Part shown: one piece after another, positions 50,365-60,178 of the stretch
Layout: every line of letters starts with the position of its first letter
How positions within the stretch are numbered: position 1 is the stretch's first letter
NCBI RefSeq assembly: GCF_004339545.1
Contig: NZ_SMGD01000011.1
Location: 620,001-684,000, forward strand
DNA length: 64,000 bases
Direction: 5' to 3'
DNA from: Celerinatantimonas diazotrophica
GTDB taxonomy: Bacteria; Pseudomonadota; Gammaproteobacteria; Enterobacterales; Celerinatantimonadaceae
The notes under the pieces: generated by a model
Told to the model about the DNA's origin: nothing
The model's input: the letters and a program-made list of their open reading frames with translations, nothing else
The model's database searches: none
Translations under genes and position numbers: made by a program

Positions 50365-51891
50365 TCAACTCTTTTTGAATTTATTAATAAAGTAAGATGT
50401 TTTTATTTTAACCATCTCTCTCTCAACATTATTGAGACCTATAAAATACATAGATATTAAAACTGATACAACACTGCTTACAAAAACCAATATCGATGAT
50501 AACACCTTATTATTGAATGATAGGTAAAATATAATTGGTAAAATTGATGAAAAAACCATTACTAATATGGTTGGTTTAATTACATTTATCAAATAACTTC
50601 TAACTGAAAGATTAATTAATTTTTCTACAATCACTAAGCGAATGACGAACATAATAAGATTAGCTAATATAGCGATAATAAATACAATATATGCTTTGAA
50701 ACCTAAAACTAGAAATCCCCATGAACATGGTAGAATTAAAAAATTAACCGTTCCCATTGTTAATTCATATAGTCTCATTCGCCCAGGAGCTCTAGCGGCA
50801 GAAATTAGCGGTAAACAAGTAGAGTTAATTAACGTTTCAATAAGCACCAATCGGGTAAATAAGAGTGTGTTTTCTGGAACAATATTAAGCCATATTTTTA
50901 ATATAGTATTTAACTCAATGAAAAGAGGTAGAAAAAAAAACCACATTAAGAAAAAAGTTCCCTTAGAACCTAAAAAAATCAGGTCAAACATTTCATCATA
51001 TTTTTTAAATGCATATGATTTTATAATTGCCGGATATAACCCCATATTGAAATTATTCGAAAACATATTAACTTGATTAGCTACACTCATCGCAATACCT
51101 CTAGCTGCTACAGTTACGGGGTCAAATCTTTGATTGAGTAAGATGGTGAGCCCTTGTCTACGAATAACCACACTAATTTGGCCAAATAAGGTCCAACTTG
51201 TAAAGTTTGTTATTTGTTTTAATAAGTCCACATCCCAGTAAATTATTTTAAGTTGACATTCGTCATATTTAATAAAACAGGTAACTATATATATAAATGC
51301 TACAATTATTGAAATAACAAAGAGTAATAAAGAATATAATATTAATTTATCTAATATAATAAAAGGCAAAATAATTACGACTATAAGTTTTAAACAAACT
51401 TCAACAATAGATGTATATGCATAGATTTGCATATCTTCATGAGCAATAATAATCGCCATAAATGGGGTCGAAAGCAATGAGGAAAAAAATGTAAAGGTAG
51501 CAAAATGATATACCCAAACCGCTGCCTTAACTCGATCACTTGGGATATTTAAATGATTGCTTACAAACCACAAACCGATAGTTTCAAGTAATGCTACGGC
51601 TATAATAGCAATAACTATATATATAAGTAAATTTACAGAAAATGTACTATTTATTTTTGTATTATTTTTTGTACCTAATGCAAAAGAAAAAAAACGCTGC
51701 GTGGCTGAGATCATTGTGCCTTGCAAAAAAGAAAACAATGCAACGACTCCAGAAATAACCGTATATATTCCATAATCTTCAACATTTAATACATTTAAAA
51801 GAATTCTAATACTATATAAATTAACAATTACAATAAGTATTTGCCTTATATATAGCATCAAAGTATTTTTTAGTACCTTTGATTTCCCCAA
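50365..51891 (-). CDS. wzx: Wzx-like oligosaccharide flippase
   Basis: The 508-aa MATE/MOP-superfamily exporter has about 12-14 membrane helices. It starts VLKNTLMLYIRQILIVIVNLYSIRILLNVLNVEDYGIYTV, a characteristic N-terminal region of polysaccharide flippases. A second typical feature is the charged central loop with NQRFDPVTVAARGIAMSVANQV. It would move undecaprenyl-linked repeat units to the periplasm for Wzy. It is AT-rich, and a 144-bp AT-rich gap separates it from wzz. Confidence 0.88.
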   Translation of the reverse strand: MGKSKVLKNTLMLYIRQILIVIVNLYSIRILLNVLNVEDYGIYTVISGVVALFSFLQGTMISATQRFFSFALGTKNNTKINSTFSVNLLIYIVIAIIAVALLETIGLWFVSNHLNIPSDRVKAAVWVYHFATFTFFSSLLSTPFMAIIIAHEDMQIYAYTSIVEVCLKLIVVIILPFIILDKLILYSLLLFVISIIVAFIYIVTCFIKYDECQLKIIYWDVDLLKQITNFTSWTLFGQISVVIRRQGLTILLNQRFDPVTVAARGIAMSVANQVNMFSNNFNMGLYPAIIKSYAFKKYDEMFDLIFLGSKGTFFLMWFFFLPLFIELNTILKIWLNIVPENTLLFTRLVLIETLINSTCLPLISAARAPGRMRLYELTMGTVNFLILPCSWGFLVLGFKAYIVFIIAILANLIMFVIRLVIVEKLINLSVRSYLINVIKPTILVMVFSSILPIIFYLSFNNKVLSSILVFVSSVVSVLISMYFIGLNNVEREMVKIKTSYFINKFKKS

Positions 51892-52035
51892 AATTAAAAT
51901 TCTCTTTTCATTATATTATTGGTACTCTTACTAAAGAATATTAATAATATCGACATGGAAAAAATTATTATATATCTCTATAGGTTTTATTCTAAAAAAT
52001 GGGCTGAATACTAACTTAAAGTTAGTAGTATAGTT

Positions 52036-53004
52036 TTAATCCGATTTATTAGAAATAAATAAAATATAACAAATCCCTACAATTAACCCAATTATAATGG
52101 ATATTATTACTATTATTAAATAATTAGGCTTATAAGCATACTCAGGAATTATTCCTGGATCTATAGTTTTAAACGCATATTCTTTTCTAACATTTGCCAG
52201 CATCAACGTCTTTGTTTGTTGCTCAATTAACTGATAAAGCATTGTTCTATTTTCTGCTAAACTAGTTTTATTTAGCTGATCATTAAGATAGTGGATACTA
52301 TTTTGCGCATTCATCATGTCCTGTTGGCGCATCTCTTCATTCAAATCAGCAATGAGCCAAGTTCCCCATTGCTGGGCTATATTAGGTGAATAATAATCTA
52401 CACTGACTGTTGTCATGTTTGTCTTGGTATCAGTATTCACAGCTAATATTTTTTTAAGAAAATATTTTATAGCTTCTAATAGAGTTGGTTTTAAACTTTT
52501 ACCATCATCAATCAGCCATTGCTTAGTTTTAGAATTATATAAACTTGAATCGTACTTAAGGTGTTCAGTTTTTTTATCCCAGCCTTTGGTGGCCATCAGT
52601 TCTGCTAATAGATGATGGCGAGTGATAAAGTCTCCGATAAATTTACGCGATTGTAAAACTTGCAAAGCTAAAGTAGTTTTGTTGCTCCCACTGTTTAAAT
52701 TAATCCCAGCCAATGAAGCTAAACCACCAAATTGGCTAGCTAATCCAGCCATCTGCCCTGCTTCATTATTGTCTGCCGGAGCAATCAGCACACTAGACTG
52801 GTAAACATTTGGTTGTAAAAATGCATAAATTCCCCCAGCGAGGCCAAATACAATGGCACAAGCAATAATCCACCATTTGCCTTTCCAAATGACTGAAAAT
52901 AGTTCTCTTAAGTCGATTTCATCATCACTATGTTGAGGCATCGGATAGTAATATGGAGGCGGGGGATATTGAGGAGTTTGTTGTTGATTCTGTGTTTCGG
53001 TCAT
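52036..53004 (-). CDS. wzz: Wzz-like polysaccharide chain-length regulator
   Basis: The 322-aa protein has a Pro/Tyr/Gln-rich N-terminal tail, then DEIDLRELFSVIWKGKWWIIACAIVFGLAGGIYAFLQP containing membrane helix 1 (about residues 42-66). A long periplasmic helical region follows (VLQSRKFIGDFITRH and LNDQLNKTSLAENRTMLYQLIEQQTKTLMLANVR). Helix 2 lies near 296-318, preceded by DPGIIPEYAYKPN with Pro residues as usual. It sets the modal chain length made by Wzy. No Wzc-type kinase domain is attached. A REP insertion separates it from the export gene. Confidence 0.9.
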   Translation of the reverse strand: MTETQNQQQTPQYPPPPYYYPMPQHSDDEIDLRELFSVIWKGKWWIIACAIVFGLAGGIYAFLQPNVYQSSVLIAPADNNEAGQMAGLASQFGGLASLAGINLNSGSNKTTLALQVLQSRKFIGDFITRHHLLAELMATKGWDKKTEHLKYDSSLYNSKTKQWLIDDGKSLKPTLLEAIKYFLKKILAVNTDTKTNMTTVSVDYYSPNIAQQWGTWLIADLNEEMRQQDMMNAQNSIHYLNDQLNKTSLAENRTMLYQLIEQQTKTLMLANVRKEYAFKTIDPGIIPEYAYKPNYLIIVIISIIIGLIVGICYILFISNKSD

Positions 53005-53029
53005 TGGTATGTCACTGTTTTAAGGGGAA

Positions 53030-53108
53030 CCTGGATTCAACGTTGTTTCATTCAGGCTACACTAAGAAGAAAAAGATCCCGGGTTCCGCTGCGCTTTTCC
53101 CGGGCTAC
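53030..53108. repeat. REP cluster E inside the polysaccharide operon
   Basis: Two units lie in the wza-wzz gap: CCTGGATTCAACG..TTCAGGCTAC (53030-53060, degenerate) and CCCGGGTTCCGCTGCGC..CCCGGGCTAC (53078-53108). They sit within the transcribed region and could form a stable RNA hairpin between the two messages. Confidence 0.78.
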
Positions 53109-53124
53109 AAAGCGTTAGGTGATA

Positions 53125-55755
53125 TTAGTTCACAGCTTTCCAAGCAATGCCCATTTGATACAAAATCCGTGTGGCAGTACTTAAGGTACTCAAGCCATCC
53201 AGATAATCTGTATCAATTGGTACAACGATGGTATCCCCTGACTCAAGCGGGTGACTGGAGCGCATAAACCAATAGGATTGATTCGGCAGCATCACTGAGC
53301 CATTGGCTCGAATCACATAAACCCGCTCATCATCGGCTTGTTTTTTCTCACCACCGGCCATATCAATATACTGTTGTACCGATTTACTCGGGTTAAAGGT
53401 AAAATTGCTCGGCATCTGCACTTGTCCCATGACTGAAATGGTATTGCGTCGTGGTGGAATATATAACTTGTCACCATTTTCCAGCATAACATCACTATCT
53501 TCACGCCCGCGTAATATCTGTGGCAGATTGATCACCAAACGCCCAATAGCAGAAGTTGAATTGAGATCATTAACCACTTTAAGTGCTTCCGTCGGGCTAG
53601 TTGTATACTGAGCATCAGTGGTCTGCCGACGTAGTGCTAAAGACGCAATTTCTTGGCGCAAATTAGCCGCTAACATCTTCATATGTTGCTGCTCTTGGGC
53701 GCGTAATACTGCACGGCTAAAAACCGCTCCCTGAGGGTAAGCATATTGCGTTAAGCCCCCAGCTCGCGCCACTAAGTCGGCAATGGTTTCACCTTGACCA
53801 ATCGTATACGTCCCCGGATGCCTGACTTCGCCCTGAATTTGCACCGTATTATCAATGGTCCAATTCGTTTTACGCTGAATATCAATACTATCTTTGGACT
53901 GCAGCGCAAAATTACTCCCTGTGCCATTCATAATTTTAGCCAGATCAAATCGTGCATGATTCAGCGATACCTTACCGGGCATCACGACAGCGCGAGTTAA
54001 TTCGGCCTGATCTTTTGCAGCCGACTCTAGCAACCCACCCGCTGCGGCGATGGCATCACGTGCCGTTGCTCCTTCTACTAATGGATAGGTGCCAGGATAG
54101 GGTACCGAACCAGAAATCTCATAAAGCTGAACCGCGTGCCCGTTAACAGCTTGTTCTCTTAGCCTTTGAATAATCGGTTTGAGTAATACTTGGCGAGAAA
54201 AAGGACCCGAATCTTGCTGGTCATCACCATTTGGCGTAAATAAGTTCGCTTGTGGACCATTATCTTTGACAAGTTGTACGCCCGTTGTTGGATCTATCTG
54301 ATGCGTTTGATGATTTGATTGGTTCGAGCCATTTTGTTTATCTGAGGCAGCTGAGGCTTTCGTTTCTCGCCATGCCTTGGTGTTTAAATTATTTGAGAAG
54401 ACAAAAATCTGGTCTCGATTATCCAATGTCAGATCTTGAGGGTTTTGTGCCCCCTTAAGCGCATCGCCTAAGTTAAACTGCAAAACTTTTATATGATGCT
54501 GGGCATCAATTTCTCGTACAACTAATGCGTATGACTGATCGGTATTTTCAAGTAGATCATCAGCCCCACTGGTAAACAGGTCGCTAATCCGCATCCCTTG
54601 ATGAAACTCATAAGCGCCTTGGCGTGTAACCGCCCCACGAACAATCACCGCATTTTGTAGCTGGTCACTCACTTTTTTTAGCCGCACTTTGTCGCCAGGA
54701 TGCAGTTTTAGATCTAACCCTTGAGCATTTTCTGCATTAGCGGTTAAAACGTGCACACCATCTTCAGCAAAGCGTTTAATCTCCACTTGTTGCAGATAAG
54801 CATCGGCTTTACTGCCGCCGGCACTTTTGATTAACTCGCCGAGTGTTTCACCGGCTTTGATTTCATAAACCGCCGGACGCCGGATCTGCCCACTTATACT
54901 TACCTCTGGGCCTTTCGCTTCAACAAAAACCGTATCCCCAGATTGCAAGCGAATATCGTGTTTTGTTTCACCTTTTAATAGCAGGTTATACAGATCAAGT
55001 CGGTCAATTATTTTATGGTTACGACGTACTATAATATGTCGCAGTGAGCCGGTTTTTCTAAAGCCGCCTGCGGCTATCAATGCCTGCGTCACAGTAGCTA
55101 AACTTGGAATATTATAGGCGCCCGGTTGATAGACATCCCCCGAAACATAAACCTGCATGGTACGCAATGAGCCAAGTGAAATTGCCGTATCCACACCAAG
55201 AATTTGCTTTTTAATGCGATTATTTAAGTTATTTTTTAATTCTCTAAAGGTTAAGCCCGCGACATGAATCGGTCCCAATTCAGGGAACTGAATGCTGCCA
55301 TTACGCTGCACATCAAGCTGATAGCTGACGTTTTTGGCACCAAACAGTTGAATATCAATCTCATCGCCGGGGGCAATCAAATAGTTATTTGGGACAGGTA
55401 AGTCATCTACGGGTGTATAACTAGAGGGTTGGCCGGCAAATAGGTCATAACCAAAATCAATAAGCTGACCTGGCTTTTTTCTTTGAGCACTTTGCTTATG
55501 CGATGGTGAATTCACATTACGCGGTGTAATAGTTTGCGGATGTACGTCATCCGATGAACCAGAGCCACTGCCATCTCCCACCAGTGTACTCAAGTCAACC
55601 CCATACTCTTTGGCCAGTGTTTGTTGTTGGGATGGAGAAAGTTGCTTAAATTGTGCTATTTGTGCCGCTGAAAAATTCGCAGCATAAGAGGTTAAACTGA
55701 AAAAAACCGCAGATGCGGCAATAAAATATGCTTGTAGTTTTCTCATTCGCGACAT
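53125..55755 (-). CDS. Large SLBB-domain polysaccharide export protein (Wza/WbfF-like)
   Basis: The 876-aa protein has a signal peptide ending TSYAA and a coiled segment (SAAQIAQFKQLSPSQQQTLAKEYG). The PES domain YLIAPGDEIDIQLFGAKNVS lies at about residues 125-144. About six SLBB-like repeats follow, recognisable by GxVxxPGxY: VSGDVYQPGAYNIP, ISGQIRRPAVYEI, VRGAVTRQGAYEF, ISGSVPYPGTYPLV, IQGEVRHPGTYTIG and VMGQVQMPSNFTF. It is larger than Wza (about 380 aa), like WbfF of Vibrio capsule/O-antigen loci. It has no lipobox. It forms or supports the outer membrane exit for the polysaccharide. Confidence 0.88.
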   Translation of the reverse strand: MSRMRKLQAYFIAASAVFFSLTSYAANFSAAQIAQFKQLSPSQQQTLAKEYGVDLSTLVGDGSGSGSSDDVHPQTITPRNVNSPSHKQSAQRKKPGQLIDFGYDLFAGQPSSYTPVDDLPVPNNYLIAPGDEIDIQLFGAKNVSYQLDVQRNGSIQFPELGPIHVAGLTFRELKNNLNNRIKKQILGVDTAISLGSLRTMQVYVSGDVYQPGAYNIPSLATVTQALIAAGGFRKTGSLRHIIVRRNHKIIDRLDLYNLLLKGETKHDIRLQSGDTVFVEAKGPEVSISGQIRRPAVYEIKAGETLGELIKSAGGSKADAYLQQVEIKRFAEDGVHVLTANAENAQGLDLKLHPGDKVRLKKVSDQLQNAVIVRGAVTRQGAYEFHQGMRISDLFTSGADDLLENTDQSYALVVREIDAQHHIKVLQFNLGDALKGAQNPQDLTLDNRDQIFVFSNNLNTKAWRETKASAASDKQNGSNQSNHQTHQIDPTTGVQLVKDNGPQANLFTPNGDDQQDSGPFSRQVLLKPIIQRLREQAVNGHAVQLYEISGSVPYPGTYPLVEGATARDAIAAAGGLLESAAKDQAELTRAVVMPGKVSLNHARFDLAKIMNGTGSNFALQSKDSIDIQRKTNWTIDNTVQIQGEVRHPGTYTIGQGETIADLVARAGGLTQYAYPQGAVFSRAVLRAQEQQHMKMLAANLRQEIASLALRRQTTDAQYTTSPTEALKVVNDLNSTSAIGRLVINLPQILRGREDSDVMLENGDKLYIPPRRNTISVMGQVQMPSNFTFNPSKSVQQYIDMAGGEKKQADDERVYVIRANGSVMLPNQSYWFMRSSHPLESGDTIVVPIDTDYLDGLSTLSTATRILYQMGIAWKAVN

Positions 55756-55770
55756 AAACCTAAAAATTAA

Positions 55771-57147
55771 TTAAAAACGAAAATCCCAACTTCCCCAGTA
55801 ATTCCACTGGTCAACGCCGGCATCCGGGTTTTTGTTATAATCCCCCCCCAATCTGACGAGGCTATTGGCTAACGGCAGTTGAATCGATGCAGTCAGCTTA
55901 TCTTTATCTTCTTCACTGGTATTCTGGTAACGCTGCAATTGCATTGTCCATTCCCAATCGTTGGGGGTTACCCACAGTAGCTTAACCGTTTTTGACTCGC
56001 CTACATCGGCATTATTCAATGCTAAATTATTATTCAGTCCAACCATCGTGGTCTTATTCAACATCCCCTGCTGCCATTGCGCTTTGCCATCGCTAGAGAG
56101 TGTTTTAGCTTCAAGTACCCAGCGCAGATATTGTTGCCCCACGTTAAACTGGCTTTGCCAACCATATACAACAGCCCCAATGGAGTGATCATCGGTCAAT
56201 GTCGCGGCTTGCGCATAAATGCTTTGAGTTAGCGTATCACTGCCAAGGTTTAATTTTGGCAAGCTAATGCGGACATCCCCATGGTATTGATCGACCGAGC
56301 TATCACTGGAGTTAAGCCCGGTAAAATACCCCGTAAATCCATCTTTGGCATACCAACGCTGATAACCAAAGCCTAAGTCAAGCCAACTCACCGGGCTAAA
56401 TTCAAAGCGGCTCGACCACTGCTTGGCATCATTATTCAGTGTTTCCAGATGACCAATAAACGTTTCCACATGCCAACTGCCAAGCACGGGCCAGTTATAG
56501 CCGTCGTATGCAAGGTCTATCCCTGGAATCGTCCCGCGAGTATGTCCCCACGCTAAGTTATAAATCCAAGTCGGCCCCCACCAGCGCTGGCGCGAACCGA
56601 ACTCAATACTCGCATGATCCACATTAAAGGCGATATAGCTATTATCGAGGGTCAATTTATCCTGCTCATTTCCTGATTTATCAGGACGGCGCTCATAATT
56701 AGCCGCTAACCGAAACGCATAATGCGACGCTGTTAACTCATAGCTTGATTGCGTCTGCCAATGCGCAGTCATGGGAGCGGCAAAACTTGAATCATTACGT
56801 GGATCTTTCGCATAACCAATCTCAAACCGGCGATTGCCACGATCTGTTAATGCCCCTTGAATGGCATAATTTACATGAGCATAGGCTTGGGCTAGGACAG
56901 GAGAAAGTTGCGAGGCATCGATGCTATTTAACTGATCATAAATATGCGACCAACGCAGAGGGTAGGTATTGATAGGAGAGTTAATCAACCCGGCATCGGC
57001 TAAAACCTGAAGGTCAGAGCGAAGATAAGTGTTATTGGGTTCGAGCCAAGGCGATGACTTTGCGGCCAAGCTAACAGTCAGTGCCGAAAGGGCTAGTAAC
57101 TGCAATCCAGCAGTCAGAGTGCCCCGCAAGAATTTATTCTTTTTCAT
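55771..57147 (-). CDS. wzi: Wzi-family capsule assembly outer membrane protein
   Basis: The 458-aa protein has a signal peptide (LLALSALTVSLAAKS) and then WLEPNNTYLRSDLQVLADAGLI, the Wzi-like N-terminus. Barrel strands follow with FGSRQRWWGPTWIYNLAWGHTRGTIPGID (about residues 181-209) and the C-terminal WDFRF ending in Phe. Wzi binds capsule at the cell surface; in Vibrio loci the equivalent is WbfE. It is the first gene after the JUMPstart/ops leader. Confidence 0.87.
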   Translation of the reverse strand: MKKNKFLRGTLTAGLQLLALSALTVSLAAKSSPWLEPNNTYLRSDLQVLADAGLINSPINTYPLRWSHIYDQLNSIDASQLSPVLAQAYAHVNYAIQGALTDRGNRRFEIGYAKDPRNDSSFAAPMTAHWQTQSSYELTASHYAFRLAANYERRPDKSGNEQDKLTLDNSYIAFNVDHASIEFGSRQRWWGPTWIYNLAWGHTRGTIPGIDLAYDGYNWPVLGSWHVETFIGHLETLNNDAKQWSSRFEFSPVSWLDLGFGYQRWYAKDGFTGYFTGLNSSDSSVDQYHGDVRISLPKLNLGSDTLTQSIYAQAATLTDDHSIGAVVYGWQSQFNVGQQYLRWVLEAKTLSSDGKAQWQQGMLNKTTMVGLNNNLALNNADVGESKTVKLLWVTPNDWEWTMQLQRYQNTSEEDKDKLTASIQLPLANSLVRLGGDYNKNPDAGVDQWNYWGSWDFRF

Positions 57148-57278
57148 ATTTAAGAAGATTCCACAATCAATGTGATTGTCTTTAAGCTTTGTTCAAAGGG
57201 TCAATTTAGGCAAAGCTGAGGAATATAACCATTTATCCAAATGCGCTATAATAGCTACTACTCATCAGGCCAAAAGGT

Positions 57279-57315
57279 ACGCTACCGCCCCTAGGTTATA
57301 GCTCCCAGAGTGCTC
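57279..57315 (-). promoter_or_regulatory. JUMPstart with ops element (RfaH recruitment site)
   Basis: Read on the minus strand, the site ends in GGGGCGGTAGCGTACC, which contains the ops core GGCGGTAGCGT (57279-57289). Upstream is GAGCACTCTGGGAGCTATAA, matching the JUMPstart pattern CAGYGCTCTGGTAGCTGTTAA. It lies 132 bp before the wzi start, inside the leader of the polysaccharide operon. RfaH or a relative would load there and allow transcription through the long, AT-rich, REP-containing operon. Confidence 0.88.
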
Positions 57316-57894
57316 AGAAAAGCCGGCAAGAACCGCCGAATAGCCCATAATAGTTGTATACAAAGTTGATCTAGGTAAGAAAAACGACCTGAAGTACTGT
57401 AATACTTCAAATACCTATACAATAATTGACGAACATCTTACACAGTTACTAAAGTAAAGAAAAGTCTAAAAAAACTCTTTGAAAATGATTTAGTTGCTTA
57501 GTTCTAAGCCTTTCTCTCTATTCCTAATGAGGTGTCATATCAGTCCCAATTTAGGGTCATTTCCGTCACTTTAAGATTTTACTGGACTTGCATGTAACAA
57601 TATTTAAAGAAATGTAAGTATAGTATTTATAGTTCAATCAAAAAAGAGCCAACTCACCCCAATTTACGATAAAAACACAGCAATCATGCCTCAGCAAGCC
57701 ACCCGCTAACTCTGCCCTTCAATTGAATACCTTAGTACCGACGGAAGCTTCTGATTCTAAAGCGACATTGATAGAGAACGTGCTGATAACAAATACGGCT
57801 ATCAATCACCTTCATCCGGGATGATTTCTGACATAAAATAGCGTTATCAATAATGAGCCTCATTAGCTGGCATGATGTGGCTGTTATTTCTATG
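57316..57894. other. Long AT-rich region between the divergent wzi and ettA promoters
   Basis: No ORF with gene-like features is present. Structures seen are the palindrome GAAGTA-CTGTAA-TACTTC near 57,392-57,410, possibly part of the control region of the polysaccharide operon, and scattered AT-rich hexamers. The operon promoter must lie upstream of the JUMPstart, in this stretch, but I cannot place it securely. Confidence 0.35.
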
Positions 57895-57900
57895 TATAAT
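57895..57900 (+). promoter_or_regulatory. Consensus -10 hexamer of the ettA promoter
   Basis: A perfect TATAAT lies 52 bp before the ettA start. No good -35 is found 16-18 bp upstream (ATGATG/CATGAT). Confidence 0.4.
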
Positions 57901-57952
57901 TGCCAGGGCGGTATTTTTGCCCACTCACCTTAATAAAGAAGGACTGACTCAT

Positions 57953-59617
57953 ATGGCTCAATTTATCTACACCATGAACCGTGTCGGTAAAATCGTCCCA
58001 CCTAAGCGGCACATTTTAAAAAATATTTCGTTAAGTTTTTTCCCTGGCGCCAAAATTGGTGTGCTTGGGCTTAATGGTGCCGGTAAATCGACTTTGCTAC
58101 GGATCATGGCAGGGGTTGATACTGAATACGAAGGAGAAGCACGGGCAAACCCCGGCACTCGGGTTGGCTATCTCCCGCAAGAGCCACAACTAGATTTAGA
58201 AAAAACGGTTCGCGCCACAGTTGAAGAAGCACTTGCAGGCGTTATCAATGCGCAGCAGGAACTCGATGAAGTCTATGCGGCCTATGCCAACCCCGATGCT
58301 GATTTTGACAAGCTCGCGCAGCGCCAACAAGAACTTGAAGCCATTGTCGCCACCGCCGATGGCCACAACCTCGATAATCAGTTAGAACGAGCTGCCGATG
58401 CACTTCGCTTGCCAGCATGGGATGCTCAGATCAAACATCTCTCCGGTGGGGAACGTCGTCGCGTCGCTTTATGCCGATTATTGCTAGAAAAACCCGATAT
58501 GCTGCTGCTAGACGAACCAACTAACCACTTAGATGCTGAGTCCGTCGCCTGGTTGGAGCGATTCTTAAAAGATTACGAAGGCACCGTTGTTGCAGTGACC
58601 CATGATCGATATTTTCTTGATAATGTTGCTGGCTGGATTTTAGAGCTCGACCGTGGTGAAGGGATCCCATGGGAAGGAAACTATTCATCATGGCTGGAAC
58701 AAAAAGAAGCGCGCTTAGAGCATGAAGCCGCTTCAGAGAAAGCCCGGATGAAATCGATTCAGAAAGAACTAGACTGGGTGCGCAGTAACCCTAAAGGACG
58801 GCAGGCCAAGAGCAAAGCCCGTATGGCGCGCTTTGAAGAGCTTAATAACCAAGACTATACCAAACGTAATGAAACCAATGAGCTATTTATCCCCACAGCG
58901 CAGCGCTTAGGCGATAAAGTGATTGATGTTGAGCATCTAAGCAAAGCATTTGATGGCCGGGTATTGATTAACGACTTGTCATTTAGCATTCCTAAAGGTG
59001 CAATTGTTGGGATTATCGGTCCGAACGGTGCGGGTAAATCAACGCTTTTCAAAATGCTTACAGGCGCAGAGCAACCCGATAGCGGTGAAGTAACCCTTGG
59101 TGAAACCGTGCAAATTGCAGCGGTCGATCAGTTCCGGGATGCGATGGACAATAACAAAACAGTTTGGGAAGAAGTCTCTGGTGGCCGCGATATTCTCAAA
59201 GTCGGCAATATTGATATTCCCAGCCGCGCCTATGTAGGACGTTTCAACTTTAAAGGTTCGGACCAACAAAAACGGGTTGGCGAGCTCTCTGGTGGTGAAC
59301 GTGGCCGCTTACATTTAGCGAAATTATTGCAAACCGGCGGGAATGTTCTATTACTCGATGAACCAACCAACGATTTAGATGTTGAAACACTGCGAGCGTT
59401 AGAAAATGCCCTACTCGACTTTGCTGGTTGTGCGTTGGTGATCTCGCATGACCGCTGGTTCTTAGACCGTATCGCAACCCATATTTTGGATTATCGCGAT
59501 GAAGGGCAAGTGAACTTTTATGAGGGGAACTTTACCGATTATGAGGCGTGGTTGAAGAAAACCTTAGGCGCTGAAGCAATTGAGCCGCATCGCATTAAAT
59601 ATAAACGGATTAGCTAA
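57953..59617 (+). CDS. ettA: ABC-F translation factor EttA
   Basis: The ATG at 57953 follows AAGAAGG and gives MAQFIYTMNRVGKIVPPKRH, matching the EttA N-terminus; upstream in-frame starts are not used. The 554-aa soluble protein has two ABC domains: Walker A GLNGAGKST (about residues 39-47) and GPNGAGKST (about 357-365), signature LSGGE in both, and LLLDEPTNHLDAES and LLLDEPTNDLDVET. The linker with the PtIM region (ARLEHEAASEKARMKSIQKELDWVRSNPKGRQAKSKARMARFEEL) identifies EttA among ABC-F proteins. EttA binds the ribosomal E site and gates the first elongation steps according to ATP/ADP. Confidence 0.96.
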   Translation: MAQFIYTMNRVGKIVPPKRHILKNISLSFFPGAKIGVLGLNGAGKSTLLRIMAGVDTEYEGEARANPGTRVGYLPQEPQLDLEKTVRATVEEALAGVINAQQELDEVYAAYANPDADFDKLAQRQQELEAIVATADGHNLDNQLERAADALRLPAWDAQIKHLSGGERRRVALCRLLLEKPDMLLLDEPTNHLDAESVAWLERFLKDYEGTVVAVTHDRYFLDNVAGWILELDRGEGIPWEGNYSSWLEQKEARLEHEAASEKARMKSIQKELDWVRSNPKGRQAKSKARMARFEELNNQDYTKRNETNELFIPTAQRLGDKVIDVEHLSKAFDGRVLINDLSFSIPKGAIVGIIGPNGAGKSTLFKMLTGAEQPDSGEVTLGETVQIAAVDQFRDAMDNNKTVWEEVSGGRDILKVGNIDIPSRAYVGRFNFKGSDQQKRVGELSGGERGRLHLAKLLQTGGNVLLLDEPTNDLDVETLRALENALLDFAGCALVISHDRWFLDRIATHILDYRDEGQVNFYEGNFTDYEAWLKKTLGAEAIEPHRIKYKRIS

Positions 59618-59639
59618 CGAGGGTTGGTTTATATTGGAC

Positions 59640-59988
59640 TCCCGGATTCCGCTTCGCTGCATTCGGGCTACAGATACACCATTTTCATCCATGTAGCCTG
59701 GCAGAAGCGTAGCGGATGCCGGGGAAAAGCCACGAGAACATCACCACCGTCCATTTAGCCCGGCAGTAGCGCAGTGGATACCGGGAACAATCCCATTCAA
59801 CACACGTACATCAAACCGAGCAGTCCCCGGGTTCCATTTCATTCCACCCGGGCTACAGTTGTTATCATATCACCATCAAATCATGTAGCCTGGCAGTAGC
59901 GCAGCGGATGCCGGGAATCAATCCCAATTCAACACACGTACATTAAACCGAGCAGTCCCCGGGTTCCATTTCAATCCACTCGGGCTAC
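59640..59988. repeat. REP/BIME array F: six half-units
   Basis: Units such as GTAGCCTGGCAGTAGCGCAG..ATGCCGGG and, on the other strand, GTAGCCCGGGTGGAATGAAA. Linkers read TTGTTATCGCATCACCATCAA and AACACACGTACATCAAACCG, shared with arrays G and H but not with A-C. The array follows the ettA stop; from 59,989 to 60,178 I see no feature. Confidence 0.86.
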
Positions 59989-60178
59989 GATTGTTATCGC
60001 ATCACCATCAACCCCGCAGCTTGGAAAAATATTATAAAGCCACTCCTCTTAGCATAGCGAATGCCGGAAAATATCCCCTGTAACAGTGATCCAAACTATT
60101 TAAAACCACTCATAAAAATGTCACTTCAATTCATACAGAGCATAATTAAACAGATTCATCTCAAAACTCAGATAAAAC

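Noticed and set aside
57872-57952. Longer N-terminus for EttA
   Set aside because: EttA starts MAQF; the extension covers the TATAAT promoter element.
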